From Planctomycetota bacterium (GTDB lineage Bacteria > Planctomycetota > MHYJ01 > JACPRB01): DNA of 62,757 nucleotides. Location: contig DATLZA010000021.1 of the NCBI GenBank assembly GCA_035574235.1, positions 1-62,757 of the forward strand, read 5' to 3'. The notes under the pieces were generated by a model. That model was not told where the DNA came from. It saw only the letters and a list, made by a program, of their open reading frames with translations, and did no database searches. Shown here piece by piece: positions 35,999-44,173 of the stretch. The position numbers were made by a program, and so were the translations under genes. The first letter of the stretch is position 1. Each line of letters begins with the position of its first letter.

Positions 35999-37294
35999 AT
36001 GCGCCTCCCCGAGGGACCCGACGCCCGGCTTCACCGCCGGCGCGTCTGGGCGTGGGCCCTCTACGACGTGGCCAACTCCGCCTTCTATCTCACGGTCGTC
36101 TCCTCTTTTTTTCAGTTTTTTTTCATCGATCTCTACGTCCAGGCGCACGGCCCGGCGGACGCGGCGGCGGAGGCGGACCTCCGCCGGCGGGGCGGCGCGG
36201 CGCTGGGATTTACGGCCGGAACCGCGATGGCGGCGGTGGCGATCCTGGGTCCGTTCCTGGGCATCGTCGCGGACCGCACGGCGTCGAAAAAAAAGTTCCT
36301 CGCCGCCTTCGCCGCGCTCGGAATCGCCGCCAGCGCGCTCATGTTCTTCATCCCCCCCGGAGGCTGGCGGACCGCGGCGGCGCTCTACGCGCTCGGGACG
36401 GTGGGCGTGGCCGGCAGCCTGATCTTCTACGACGCGCTTCTGCCCGCCGTCGCGCGGGCCGAGGACCTCGACCGCGTTTCGTCGCTCGGCTACGCGCTCG
36501 GGTATGCGGGAAGCGTCGTCCTCTTCCTCGTCAACGTTCTCGTTTACCTCAAGCCCGGCCTTTTCGGAATCCCCGATCGCGGGACGGCGGTGCGGCTGGC
36601 GTTCGTGAGCGTGGCGGTCTGGTGGGGGCTTTTCACGATTCCGCTGCTGCGGGGGGTGCCCGAGCCTCCGGCCGCGGCGGGGCGGCCGGGCCTGCTCCGG
36701 GCGGCGCGGGATCTCGTGCGCTTCCGGTCGCTTCTTCTCTTCCTGGCGGCCTTCTGGATTTACGCGGACGGGATCGGAACGATCATCAAGCTGGCGGCCG
36801 GGTTCGGCTACATGCTGAAGCTCGACCAGAAGGATCTGCTTCTGGCGCTGGTGATCCCCCAGGTGATCGGGGTCCCCTGCTCGCTCGCGTTCGGGCGGCT
36901 GGCGGGGCGCGTAGGGGCCCAGCGGGCGATTCTGATCGGCCTGGCGGGGTACGGGGCGGTATGTCTTCTGGCCTGGGGCATCCGCCGGCCGTGGCACTTC
37001 TACGCCCTGGCGGCGGGCGTGGGGGTGGTGCAGGGGGGCACGCAGGCGCTCAGCCGGTCGCTTTTCGCGCTTCTCGTGCCGCGGGGGCGGACGGCGGAGT
37101 TCTTCGGGCTTTTCAGCACGGTCGAGAAGTTCGCCGGAATCGTCGGGCCGTTTCTCCTGGGGGCGATCTGGAGCGGAGGCGGGGATCCGCGGCCGGGGAT
37201 TCTGGCGCTGGCCGTTTTCTTCGCGGCGGGGGCGGCGCTGCTGGCCTGCGTGGACGTGGAGAAGGGGCGGCGGCAGGCCGAGGAGCCCGTTTAG
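35999..37294 (+). CDS. UMF1/Atg22-like MFS transporter
   Basis: The 431-residue membrane protein has about 12 predicted helices. The opening VWAWALYDVANSAFYLTVVSSFFQFFF is typical of the UMF1 group. The 2-3 loop ADRTASKKKFLAAFAALG and the region YMLKLDQKDLLLALVIPQVIG also fit. Substrate unknown; amino acids are a family-level guess. It ends in a four-base convergent overlap with thiO. Confidence 0.8.
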   Translation: MRLPEGPDARLHRRRVWAWALYDVANSAFYLTVVSSFFQFFFIDLYVQAHGPADAAAEADLRRRGGAALGFTAGTAMAAVAILGPFLGIVADRTASKKKFLAAFAALGIAASALMFFIPPGGWRTAAALYALGTVGVAGSLIFYDALLPAVARAEDLDRVSSLGYALGYAGSVVLFLVNVLVYLKPGLFGIPDRGTAVRLAFVSVAVWWGLFTIPLLRGVPEPPAAAGRPGLLRAARDLVRFRSLLLFLAAFWIYADGIGTIIKLAAGFGYMLKLDQKDLLLALVIPQVIGVPCSLAFGRLAGRVGAQRAILIGLAGYGAVCLLAWGIRRPWHFYALAAGVGVVQGGTQALSRSLFALLVPRGRTAEFFGLFSTVEKFAGIVGPFLLGAIWSGGGDPRPGILALAVFFAAGAALLACVDVEKGRRQAEEPV

Positions 37295-38406
37295 CCGCCG
37301 GCGTGGCGCGAAGGGCTGAAGGGCTCCAGGGGAATCCGGGGGGGCCGGCCGGTCAGGAGATCCGCCACGATTTCCGCCGTCACGGGGGCCAGGAGGATGC
37401 CGTTGCGGAAGTGGCCCGTGGCGACCAGAAGCCCCTCGAGCGGCGCGCGTCCGAGGTAGGGGAGGCGGTCGGGAGTGGCCGGCCGCAGCCCCGCCCACGA
37501 CTGGACGAGCGGCAGCCGGCGCGATTCCGGAAGGATCTCGGCGGCGCGTCGGGCGAGATCGCCCACGCCCTGAAGCGTAACCGTCTTGTCGAATCCCGCG
37601 TCCTCGAGGGTGCTTCCGATGAGGAGACGTCCGTCGGCGCGCGGCACGAAGTAGGTTTCCCCCTCGAGGAGCACATGGGGGCAGAAGCCGGGCGCGGCCT
37701 GGGCCAGAAGCATCTGGCCCTTGACCGGAAAGACGCGCAGATCCAGGCCCACGGAACGGGCCGGCTCGCCGGACCACGCGCCGGCGGCGAGGATGACCGT
37801 TCCGGCATAAAGATCGCCGCGGGGGGTCTTGACGCCGGTGACACGGCCGGGGACGCGGAGGAATCCCGTGACGGGGGTGGCGGGGCGGAGTTCGGCGCCG
37901 AGCCGCGCGGCGGCTTCCGCGAGCGCCGCGGTCAGCCGGTGGTTGCGGACCTGCGCGATGTCGGGAAGAAAAAGCGCCCCGCGCACCTGGGGATTCAGGC
38001 CCGGCTGGCGGGCGAGAGCTTGCTCGCGGGAAAGGCGTTCGACGGGCTGGTCGTGTCGGCGCTTCCATTCCTCGAGCGCCCGGGCGGCGTTCTCGCCGGC
38101 CTCGTCGCGCCAGACGAGCAGGAGCCCCGTGACGCGGTACTCGGGGTCGATGGGGGACAGCGCCCGGAGCTGCTCCAGGAGTCCCGGATAGAGCTTCATG
38201 CTGGCCGAGCAAAGAGCGGCCAGCGGGGTGGGATATTCCGAAAGATGAATGGGGGTGAGGATTCCGCCGGCGGCCCAGGAGGCTTCGCGCCCGAGGTCGC
38301 CGCGTTCGAGGAGAACCACGCGGAGTTTCTCGAGGGCCAGCCGGAAGGCGACGGCGGCACCGACGATTCCGCCGCCCACGACGAGGACGTCGGGGTTGCG
38401 CGCCAT
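37291..38406 (-). CDS. thiO: Glycine oxidase ThiO
   Basis: The 371-residue FAD-dependent oxidase has the dinucleotide motif VLVVGGGIVGAAVAFRLA, then LLERGDLGREASWAAGGILTP and, near the C-terminus, WAGLRPATPDRLPYLG...VATGHFRNGILLAPVTAEIVADLL. ThiO oxidizes glycine to iminoglycine for the thiazole of thiamine. No other thi gene is close. The start lacks a ribosome-binding site and follows a TATAAA box by eight bases, so there is no space for a TPP riboswitch. Confidence 0.87.
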   Translation of the reverse strand: MARNPDVLVVGGGIVGAAVAFRLALEKLRVVLLERGDLGREASWAAGGILTPIHLSEYPTPLAALCSASMKLYPGLLEQLRALSPIDPEYRVTGLLLVWRDEAGENAARALEEWKRRHDQPVERLSREQALARQPGLNPQVRGALFLPDIAQVRNHRLTAALAEAAARLGAELRPATPVTGFLRVPGRVTGVKTPRGDLYAGTVILAAGAWSGEPARSVGLDLRVFPVKGQMLLAQAAPGFCPHVLLEGETYFVPRADGRLLIGSTLEDAGFDKTVTLQGVGDLARRAAEILPESRRLPLVQSWAGLRPATPDRLPYLGRAPLEGLLVATGHFRNGILLAPVTAEIVADLLTGRPPRIPLEPFSPSRHAGG

Positions 38407-38414
38407 GGAGGCGG

Positions 38415-38420
38415 TTTATA
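38415..38420 (-). promoter_or_regulatory. -10 box for leaderless thiO
   Basis: TATAAA on the - strand ends eight bases before the thiO ATG. Confidence 0.5.
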
Positions 38421-38524
38421 ACATGGGGGGCCGCCGCGGGCAAGGAGGGCCGGCGGAACGGAAAAAAAACCTGCCCCTGGCGCGGCCGATCCGCTACACT
38501 TTCGGCGCCGGCGGCCGGCGAGAC

Positions 38525-38597
38525 GCCCCCATCGTCTAGAGGCCTAGGACACCGGCTTTTCAAGTCGGCAACACGGGTTCGAATCCCGTTGGGGGCA
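38525..38597 (+). tRNA. tRNA-Glu (UUC)
   Basis: The 73-base cloverleaf has acceptor GCCCCCA paired with TGGGGGC, D-arm GTCTAGAGGCCTAGGAC, anticodon arm CCGGCTTTTCAAGTCGG (anticodon TTC), T-arm CGGGTTCGAATCCCG and discriminator A. CCA is not encoded. A TACACT box lies about 30 bases upstream. The repeat-rich island starts immediately after its 3' end, a common place for integration. Confidence 0.96.
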
Positions 38598-39091
38598 ATA
38601 ACTGTGGGGATACACCGCCCAGGCGCTCCGCGACGACTTCGACAGCCGCGAGAGGCGACGGGTCAAGGTGGCGTCCCAGGATGGCTCGCCGTTCCCTTGG
38701 CGCGGCAAGCCTCGCGAGCCGCGCCCCTTGCGCCTTGCCGCGCAGGATCGGTCGGAAGAGGAACTCGAAGAGCTGACGGAACAGGTCAGATCCAGCCACA
38801 GGGTCGATTCGCGACCCCCCTTCGCCCTCAACGCCGCCTCCCCCGCAGCCCCCGCCGCCTACCTCGGCCGGCGACCGCGCCGGACGGAGGGCCGGCGCTC
38901 GACTTCGACCTCGTGCAGGGCGGCCGTCTCGAGCGACCGGAGCACCTTGGTCCCCCGCTCGGCCGGTCGCAAGACCCCGTAGTCCCCTTCCGGCCGGAGC
39001 GCCCCCCTGGTCCACGAACTCCCGTCCCCCGCTCCCTTGACCTCCTCGTCTTAAGCAGGGTTTAATTTTCCTATTCGCCGGGGGGCGAGTC
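38598..39091. other. Stretch without a convincing gene, start of the island
   Basis: No complete gene is seen. The + strand keeps a protein-like fragment without a start (WGYTAQALRDDFDSRERR... about 38610-38810). The - strand carries a C-terminal-like fragment (GDYGVLRPAERGTKVLRSL..., about 38870-39050). Both look like remnants of disrupted genes. The 3' end holds one copy of a short repeat (39037-39072). Confidence 0.5.
39037..39072 (+). repeat. Short island repeat, copy 1
   Basis: The core TGACCTCCTCGTCTT..GCAGGGTTT.ATTTT.CCT recurs with small changes at 40281-40314. It lies just upstream of the DUF2314 gene. Confidence 0.65.
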
Positions 39092-40072
39092 ATGTTCTGG
39101 ATCGTGGCGGCAGCGGGGCTGGTCCTCGCGATCGGCGCCGCCTGCTGGTGGTGGCGGCGGCGCAAGCAGCAGAAGCAGACGCGCCTCATCTCCTTCGTCG
39201 CCTTGCTCCGTAAGCCGGCCAGCATCGACCCGACCGTGCTCGCCCGCCTGGCCGGCAAGGTCTGGCGGGCCGACCTGGGCGACGGCAATTCCGAAGGAGC
39301 GGACGGTTTCGTGGTCGGCGCCGGCATGCTCAACGCCATCTGCTACCAGGGCCGATGGGTCCTTGTCCACAGCCTGCCCCGCCCCTACGTGGACAATCCC
39401 GAGCAGGCCGCCGCCGACATCGCCGACCTGCGCATTCGCTCGCTCTTTGCCCAGCACCAGGCCTGGTTCTCCTGCGACGCCACCGACGTGGACCCCCGCG
39501 CGCCCGACAACGAGGTCCGCGACTGGTGCCGCCGCCTCGGAAAGCTATTCGCCGAGCTGCTGGACGACAACTGCCTGCTCATCTTCCTCCCTGACTCGAA
39601 CATGGTCTACCCGATCAACGAGGAGACGGAACAGGCACTCCGCTCGGAGGATCCGATCCGGTCCTTGCAGGAAACCTTGACGGTGCCGTTGATCGAGGTG
39701 CCGGCCGACGACCCGTTCATGCAGCAAGCCGTAGCCCGGGCGCGTGCCGACTGGCCGCGGTTCGTGGCCGCCTTCGAGGCTCAGGCCGGCACCTTCTTTT
39801 CCGTCAAGGCGCCGGTGAGCCATTCCGGCAACACCGAGTTCATCTGGATTTCCGTCACCCGCCTGGAGGGCGAACGTATCTACGGCGAACTGAATAACGA
39901 GCCCGCCAACCTCGGCCCCTTGCGCCTGGGCTCGAAGGTTTCGGTCCCCGTCGCCGAGCTGAACGACTGGTGCTTCATGGACCCGCAGGGGAAGCTGGTC
40001 GGCGGATTCACGATCGCAGCAGTGCACCAGGCGGCCCGCCGCCCGCGGCCGCCGAAGGGCCAAAACGAATAG
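39092..40072 (+). CDS. Membrane-anchored DUF2314 (YegJ-like) protein
   Basis: The 326-residue protein has one N-terminal membrane segment (FWIVAAAGLVLAIGAACWWW) and then a basic stop-transfer. Residues about 195-315 match DUF2314: DDPFMQQAVARARADWPRFVAAFE, NTEFIWISVTRLEGERIYGELNNEP and VPVAELNDWCFMDPQGKLVGGFT. The function of the domain is unknown. It is the first intact gene of the island. GGGGGGCGAG precedes the ATG. Confidence 0.8.
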   Translation: MFWIVAAAGLVLAIGAACWWWRRRKQQKQTRLISFVALLRKPASIDPTVLARLAGKVWRADLGDGNSEGADGFVVGAGMLNAICYQGRWVLVHSLPRPYVDNPEQAAADIADLRIRSLFAQHQAWFSCDATDVDPRAPDNEVRDWCRRLGKLFAELLDDNCLLIFLPDSNMVYPINEETEQALRSEDPIRSLQETLTVPLIEVPADDPFMQQAVARARADWPRFVAAFEAQAGTFFSVKAPVSHSGNTEFIWISVTRLEGERIYGELNNEPANLGPLRLGSKVSVPVAELNDWCFMDPQGKLVGGFTIAAVHQAARRPRPPKGQNE

Positions 40073-40174
40073 CCGCCCCCAGTCGGGTTCCCCTGCCGAT
40101 TTTACAGTCCAAGAGTTCCACCGCCTTCCCCAGCGGCAATTCCTCCTGTTCCACCCGCTGGGCCCTGCTCGGGC

Positions 40175-40660
40175 TTATCTCCACAAAAAACGAACGCCCC
40201 TCCCCGGCGTCGCCTGTCCGGCGTTTGTCCGCGCACCGCTCCACCCATCCGCCCACTCTTTCCCACGTCCTCCTCTCCCCTGACCTCCTCGTCTTGGCAG
40301 GGTTTCATTTTTCCTGTCCACAGGAAGTTCACCGACAATCGCCGCCCGCGGCTGCTCATGCAGTTGTCCGGCGTGGAGGGGGATCGTGCCGGCCTGCGCG
40401 AATTCCAGTTGGTAAAGTTCGTCGGTAGGCGGATACTGCTCGAGCAGGCCGACGTCTCTTGCGGTCCGCCGAAGCGCACGTAGGTCGGCGTGCAGCGGTT
40501 CGAGTCCCACGACATGGGCGGTACGAGGACCGGTCCGATATATCCGGACGGGCCGCCGTTGTCCGTCAACGAACCTTCTCGGGGCGCCGACGGAAAATAC
40601 GGACCCTGACGGCGTAAGCGCGATACTCGCCGGCGTGGGAGAATAAGCAGGAGGAGCCAT
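40175..40660 (-). CDS. Possible antisense-oriented cassette gene, hypothetical
   Basis: The 161-residue frame has natural-looking codon use and protein-like sequence in its middle (RRPVRIYRTGPRTAHVVGLEPLHADLRALRRTARDVGLLEQYPPTDELYQLEF). Its 3' part runs through both repeat types, so the true C-terminus is doubtful. The start at 40660 is exactly opposite the ATG of the next + gene, so the two cannot both use the same upstream region freely. I recognise no family. It fills an otherwise gene-free gap of about 580 bases. Confidence 0.35.
   Translation of the reverse strand: MAPPAYSPTPASIALTPSGSVFSVGAPRRFVDGQRRPVRIYRTGPRTAHVVGLEPLHADLRALRRTARDVGLLEQYPPTDELYQLEFAQAGTIPLHAGQLHEQPRAAIVGELPVDRKNETLPRRGGQGRGGRGKEWADGWSGARTNAGQATPGRGVRFLWR
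40191..40235. repeat. Partial copy of the island repeat (hairpin core only)
   Basis: CGAACGCCCCTCCCCGGCG...CCGGCGTTTGTCCGC matches the hairpin core of the three full copies. One A-T pair of the inner stem is replaced by G-C on both sides, a compensatory change. Confidence 0.65.
40281..40314 (+). repeat. Short island repeat, copy 2
   Basis: TGACCTCCTCGTCTT followed by GGCAGGGTTTCATTTTTCCT; compare 39037-39072. Confidence 0.65.
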
Positions 40661-41159
40661 GCCGTTCACGCCTTTCCATATGGGTCCGGGAATCTTTCTC
40701 AAGGCCGTGCTGCAAGGCAGCTTCAGCCTGATGGTATTCGGCTGGGCGCAAATCGTGATGGATATCCAACCGCTCATCGTGCTGCTCACCGGGAAAGGGC
40801 ATCTGCATGGCTTTACGCATACCTATCTCGGCGCCACGCTGATTGGGGCGTTCTCCGCGGTGACCGGCAAGTACGTATCTCAGCTCGCGCTGTCGATGTT
40901 GCTCGGGGCAGGCTCGAAGGGCACGCCCATCGCTTGGTGGGTGGCGCTATTGAGCGGTTTCGTCGGCAGCTACAGCCACGTCGTGCTCGACAGCCTCATG
41001 CATGCGGACGTGGAGCCGTATTTTCCGTTCTCCGCTGCGAACGATTTGCTCGGGCTGGTCTCGGTGGAGGCGCTGCACAAGTTCTGCGTCTACAGCGGCC
41101 TTGCCGGCGCAGCGCTGTATGTCCTGGTGAGCTACGGGTTGTCGCGGCGGCGCCGCTAA
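40659..41159 (+). CDS. YdjM-like membrane metal-dependent hydrolase family protein
   Basis: The 166-residue protein has four hydrophobic segments. The N-terminal TPFHMGPGIFLKA, HGFTHTYLGATLIG and SHVVLDSLMHADVEPYFPF blocks place His and Asp at membrane boundaries, as in LexA-regulated YdjM-like putative hydrolases. The assignment is by motif resemblance only. GGAGGAG lies five bases before the ATG. It is the second intact + gene of the island and is followed by the first full repeat. Confidence 0.65.
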   Translation: MPFTPFHMGPGIFLKAVLQGSFSLMVFGWAQIVMDIQPLIVLLTGKGHLHGFTHTYLGATLIGAFSAVTGKYVSQLALSMLLGAGSKGTPIAWWVALLSGFVGSYSHVVLDSLMHADVEPYFPFSAANDLLGLVSVEALHKFCVYSGLAGAALYVLVSYGLSRRRR

Positions 41160-41200
41160 GGCAGCGGCTGCTCGATACGGGAGAGGAGGGTCTCAGCTCA

Positions 41201-41376
41201 AGAAGAAGGTCGCGCCACGGCATGACGAGCGCCCCTCGCCGACGTCGCCTGTTCGGCGTTTGTCCGCCCGCGGGCCGCCCGAAAACACACCCGGACATCT
41301 TCCCTCCTCCCGGCCCCACCGCGTATACTCCCCCTCGGACCTCCCCATTAAAGGGGATTTGTACCGGCTATCCGCC
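41201..41376. repeat. Island repeat, full copy 1 (shorter form)
   Basis: It runs from AGAAGAAGGTCGCGCCACGG to GGCTATCCGCC. It contains the hairpin core, a conserved CACACCCGGACATCTTCC block, a GTATACT box and ATTAAAGGGGATTTGTACC. It lacks an internal segment of about 55 bp present in copies 2 and 3. It directly follows the YdjM-like gene. Confidence 0.85.
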
Positions 41377-41429
41377 GTTTCAGCGCCTTGAAAAGCGCGC
41401 GACGAGCGTTGCAACGTAGAGACGTGGCC

Positions 41430-41651
41430 ATGGATTCGCGCATGGCGATGCCCACCCCTGGCGATCGAATCGAATGGGGCGTTAAACTTGCCGGATCCGC
41501 CGTCAACGCCGCATTCGCGCCGAGTCGAGTAGACGAGTTGGTGCGTGCTTGGCCTTTGTTGACACGTCTTGTAGAAGCTGTGCGCACATACCGAGGGCCG
41601 GATCCTCTGAAGGCCGCTTTCTTAGCGCTCCGTGCCAAGCCGCCGCCCTGA
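41430..41651 (+). CDS. Small hypothetical protein after repeat copy 1
   Basis: The 73-residue protein (MDSRMAMPTPGDRIEWGVKLAGSAVNAAF...) has Ala-rich helix and a Pro-rich end. The ribosome site is weak and a TTG start at 41388 is also possible. No family recognised. It lies between the repeat and the dioxygenase-like gene. Confidence 0.4.
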   Translation: MDSRMAMPTPGDRIEWGVKLAGSAVNAAFAPSRVDELVRAWPLLTRLVEAVRTYRGPDPLKAAFLALRAKPPP

Positions 41652-41813
41652 ATGGCGAGGCTCAGGATCGATTGTCCGCAGTGTCTCGGTACTAGCGCGA
41701 TGCGCTCTGACAACCGTTTCGAGTCTGCACGCGGCGCGTACCCGACTCGCAAAGGCGGAGCGCCTTTGCTCGCGGCTCGCGCCGGGTGTCAGGTGTGAAA
41801 GGAGATCTCTCAG

Positions 41814-42620
41814 ATGCCAACGGTTGCGTCGCACGGGATACAAATCAGCTATGACGACCGCGGGCAGGGAGAGCCGGTACTGCTTTTCATGCCCGGCTGG
41901 TGCGGCAGCCGCAAGGTCTTTGACGAGCTCGCCCCACGCTGCGCCGTACGGCGGCGCACCCTGACCCTCGACTGGCGCGGGCATGGACAGTCGGAGCGGC
42001 CCGCGGATGATTTCGGCGCGAGCGACCTGGCGAACGACGCCCTCGCCGTCATCCAGGCGAGCCGGGCACAGCAGGTCGTACCGGTTGCGCTGTCCCATGC
42101 GGGTTGGGTCGCGATCGAGCTCCGCCGCAGACTCGGCCATCGTATCCGAAAGCTTGTGTTGCTCGACTGGATCGTCCTGGACGCCCCACCGCCCTTCCTC
42201 GCGGCACTGCGGTCGCTTCAGGATCCAGCACAGTGGCAGCAGACGCGCGAACAACTCTTCTCCATGTGGCTCCACGGATTGGCCCTCCCCAAGCTGGCCC
42301 ACTATGTACGGGAGGACATGGGTTCGTATCCGTTCGAAATGTGGGCGCGCGCGGGCCGCGAGATCGGTGAGGCCTATGCCAAGGCCGGGAGCCCCCTCCA
42401 GGCGCTCGCAACCTTGGACGCAGCGGTGCCGGTATTGCATCTATACGCCCAGCCGGACGATCCCGGATACTTGGCTGCGCAGCAATCGTTTGCGGCCGCA
42501 CATCGATGGTTCCAGGTGTCGAAGCTGGAAGCGCGCAGCCACTTTCCCATGTACGAAGTGCCGGACGAGATGGCCAAAGCCATCGAAACATTTGCGGCAC
42601 ATGGCGAAAGGACCGAATAG
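41814..42620 (+). CDS. Alpha/beta-hydrolase-fold protein close to cofactor-free dioxygenases (HOD/QDO)
   Basis: Across its 268 residues the protein follows 1H-3-hydroxy-4-oxoquinaldine 2,4-dioxygenase closely: FMPGWCGSRKVFDEL, LDWRGHGQSERPADDFG, the nucleophile-elbow variant VALSHAGWVAIEL, LLDWIVLDAPPPF, ALRSLQDPAQW, WARAGREIGEAYAKAGSPLQ and the catalytic His region RSHFPMYEVPD. The SHxGW motif with adjacent His, in place of GxSxG, separates this group from ordinary esterases. HOD-type enzymes cleave 3-hydroxy-4-quinolones, releasing CO without a metal or cofactor. Quinolone breakdown is a reasonable but unproven role. GGAGAT precedes the ATG. Confidence 0.72.
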   Translation: MPTVASHGIQISYDDRGQGEPVLLFMPGWCGSRKVFDELAPRCAVRRRTLTLDWRGHGQSERPADDFGASDLANDALAVIQASRAQQVVPVALSHAGWVAIELRRRLGHRIRKLVLLDWIVLDAPPPFLAALRSLQDPAQWQQTREQLFSMWLHGLALPKLAHYVREDMGSYPFEMWARAGREIGEAYAKAGSPLQALATLDAAVPVLHLYAQPDDPGYLAAQQSFAAAHRWFQVSKLEARSHFPMYEVPDEMAKAIETFAAHGERTE

Positions 42621-42812
42621 ATGAAGGGACCGGATAGACGCTGGCACCAAGAACACCGCATGCCGGAGCGGGCCACCGATGATCAACGAATCGCGTGGCA
42701 TCTCGAACATGCACAGGTCTGCGGCTGTCGCCCTATCCCCAATGGCGTGCTCGCGCTCATGCGCGCCAAGGGAATGAAACCGCCCAACAAGGGCAGACAG
42801 CCGACGCGCTGA
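42621..42812 (+). CDS. Small hypothetical protein
   Basis: The 63-residue protein begins on the base after the dioxygenase-like stop (TAGATG), so it is probably co-translated. DDQRIAWHLEHAQVCGCRPIPNGVLALM is a compact motif with CxC and His. No family assigned. Confidence 0.5.
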   Translation: MKGPDRRWHQEHRMPERATDDQRIAWHLEHAQVCGCRPIPNGVLALMRAKGMKPPNKGRQPTR

Positions 42813-42903
42813 AGCGCGGCTGACGGTCGGGGCTGGGCAGTTCAGCCACTGCAGAAGAGGCAGCAGATGGGAGGCATTGAATGAATACGCTGCGCACCAT
42901 CCA

Positions 42904-43133
42904 AGAAGAAGGTCGCGCCACGGCCTGACGAACGCCCCTCGCCGACGTCGCCTGTTCGGCGTTTGTCCGCGCGCGTCCCGCCGCGCCCTCCAGGCGCCGG
43001 CACGCGCGAAGACCGGATCAGAAGGAGCGGGACGCCCGAAAACACACCCGGACATCTTCCCTCCTCCCGCCCCCACCGCGTATACTCCCCCTCGGACCTC
43101 TGCATTAAAGGGGATTTGTACCGGCTATCCGCC
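42904..43133. repeat. Island repeat, full copy 2
   Basis: Long form of the repeat. Beyond the hairpin core it has a second hairpin-like insert (CGCGCGT ... ACGCGCG), then GACGCCCGAAAACACACCCGG, the GTATACT box and ATTAAAGGGGATTTGTACCGG. It is over 90% identical by eye to copy 3. Confidence 0.85.
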
Positions 43134-43207
43134 AGGCTCCCGCGGATTATCAGGATGAACCCGCAATTGAGGTTGGCATCTGGTCATGGAGGACAGCCCA
43201 AGCCGCG

Positions 43208-43627
43208 TTGGCCGTCGCTACTTTGGGCAAGAGTCTGGGGTGGAACCCGGTCCTCTGGGGTGCTGGAACGTGGGGCACTGCCGCCGCAAGTCCGGCCGGG
43301 CAACGAGCAGCGAGGCTAATCCCGGCGTTAGGTCAAAAACTAGAGTTTCTCTTTGACAATGCCACAGGGAGCCAACAGAACATAGACCGGAGTCGAGCGA
43401 TGCTCGCCCAACTTCACAGGATCGGCATCTCCGACGTTCCACGGAGGCGCGCGTATCTCCAGACCTTCTTCGAAAGGGTGTTAAACGATTCCACGAATAT
43501 TGCGGCCCAGCAAGCAAACGGCCGCGTGGTGAGGGAGGCCTTGTGGATGGGGCCGCTTGGCGGGCTCAAGGTGCAGAGCGTGTGGGAGGGTACCAAGCTG
43601 GTTACCGTAATGCTGTTTGGAGGATGA
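43208..43627 (+). CDS. Toxin C-terminal-like orphan protein
   Basis: TTG 43208 is the only usable start and gives 139 residues. The frame is open from 43109, inside the repeat, and the unstarted part already looks like protein (DYQDEPAIEVGIWSWRTAQAALAV). The end (GRVVREALWMGPLGGLKVQSVWEGTKLVTVMLFGG) resembles, from memory, C-terminal toxin domains of contact-dependent or RHS proteins. Lack of a start, small size and a coupled downstream gene fit an orphan toxin tip, but a truncated gene is equally possible. Confidence 0.45.
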   Translation: MAVATLGKSLGWNPVLWGAGTWGTAAASPAGQRAARLIPALGQKLEFLFDNATGSQQNIDRSRAMLAQLHRIGISDVPRRRAYLQTFFERVLNDSTNIAAQQANGRVVREALWMGPLGGLKVQSVWEGTKLVTVMLFGG

Positions 43628-43630
43628 GGC

Positions 43631-44173
43631 ATGCGTCTCTCGTTCCGCGAATGGTGCATGGAACTGCGCAGCCATCCGGTTCACATGGAGCGCAAGGAAC
43701 TGCTCGATACCGCTTCGACGGCGGATCTTTTACTTTGTGAATCCCGTTCAGAAGCAACGCTTCTTTTCGAGGTGGACGTGTTTGGCTGTACGGCGGAAAG
43801 GGCGAAGTTCAGGATTGGGGTGCTATCGCAAGCTCACGGCGCAGTTCCCCACATGTTCCCTATTCCCGGCACTGATAGGGTGATGGTGGGATTCGATCGT
43901 CGCGTTGTGGGGGTTGACCTTCGGACTCATAAGCAAGCTTTCGAGCACGAGTTGGAGACGGTGTTTCATTCTTTTTACCACGCCGTGGACCATCGCATCG
44001 TGATGGCCCTACATGAGATTGGAATCTTGGCGCTGTCCGAGGAGGGACAACGTCTTTGGGATTTTGGCAAGGACGTCATCACAGCCGCTGAAGTCGGAAG
44101 GGATAGCATTCGGCTAACTTTCATGGATTCACCGCCCATTGTCCTGCGCATTCGGGACGGCAAGGTAGCGTGA
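43631..44173 (+). CDS. Possible immunity protein for the upstream toxin-like gene
   Basis: The 180-residue soluble protein (MRLSFREWCMELRSHPVHMERKELLDTASTADLLL...) starts three bases after the previous stop, with GGAGG upstream. The layout (small acidic beta-rich protein just downstream of a toxin-like end) is that of an immunity gene. Base composition is more AT-rich than the chromosome around it. No family recognised. Confidence 0.5.
   Translation: MRLSFREWCMELRSHPVHMERKELLDTASTADLLLCESRSEATLLFEVDVFGCTAERAKFRIGVLSQAHGAVPHMFPIPGTDRVMVGFDRRVVGVDLRTHKQAFEHELETVFHSFYHAVDHRIVMALHEIGILALSEEGQRLWDFGKDVITAAEVGRDSIRLTFMDSPPIVLRIRDGKVA

Noticed and set aside
38407-38470. TPP riboswitch upstream of thiO
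   Set aside because: A -10 box lies eight bases before the start, leaving no leader, and no THI-box sequence is seen.
35933-38563. N-terminal extension of the cyclase gene across the MFS and thiO region
   Set aside because: The extension is low-complexity Arg/Pro sequence antisense to or overlapping real genes; cyclase homology starts at 35932 next to a -10 box.
40494-40510. Possible second tRNA or att copy (GGTTCGAGTCCC)
   Set aside because: Only the T-arm resembles tRNA. No acceptor or anticodon stem can be built, and it does not repeat the end of tRNA-Glu beyond the generic T-loop.
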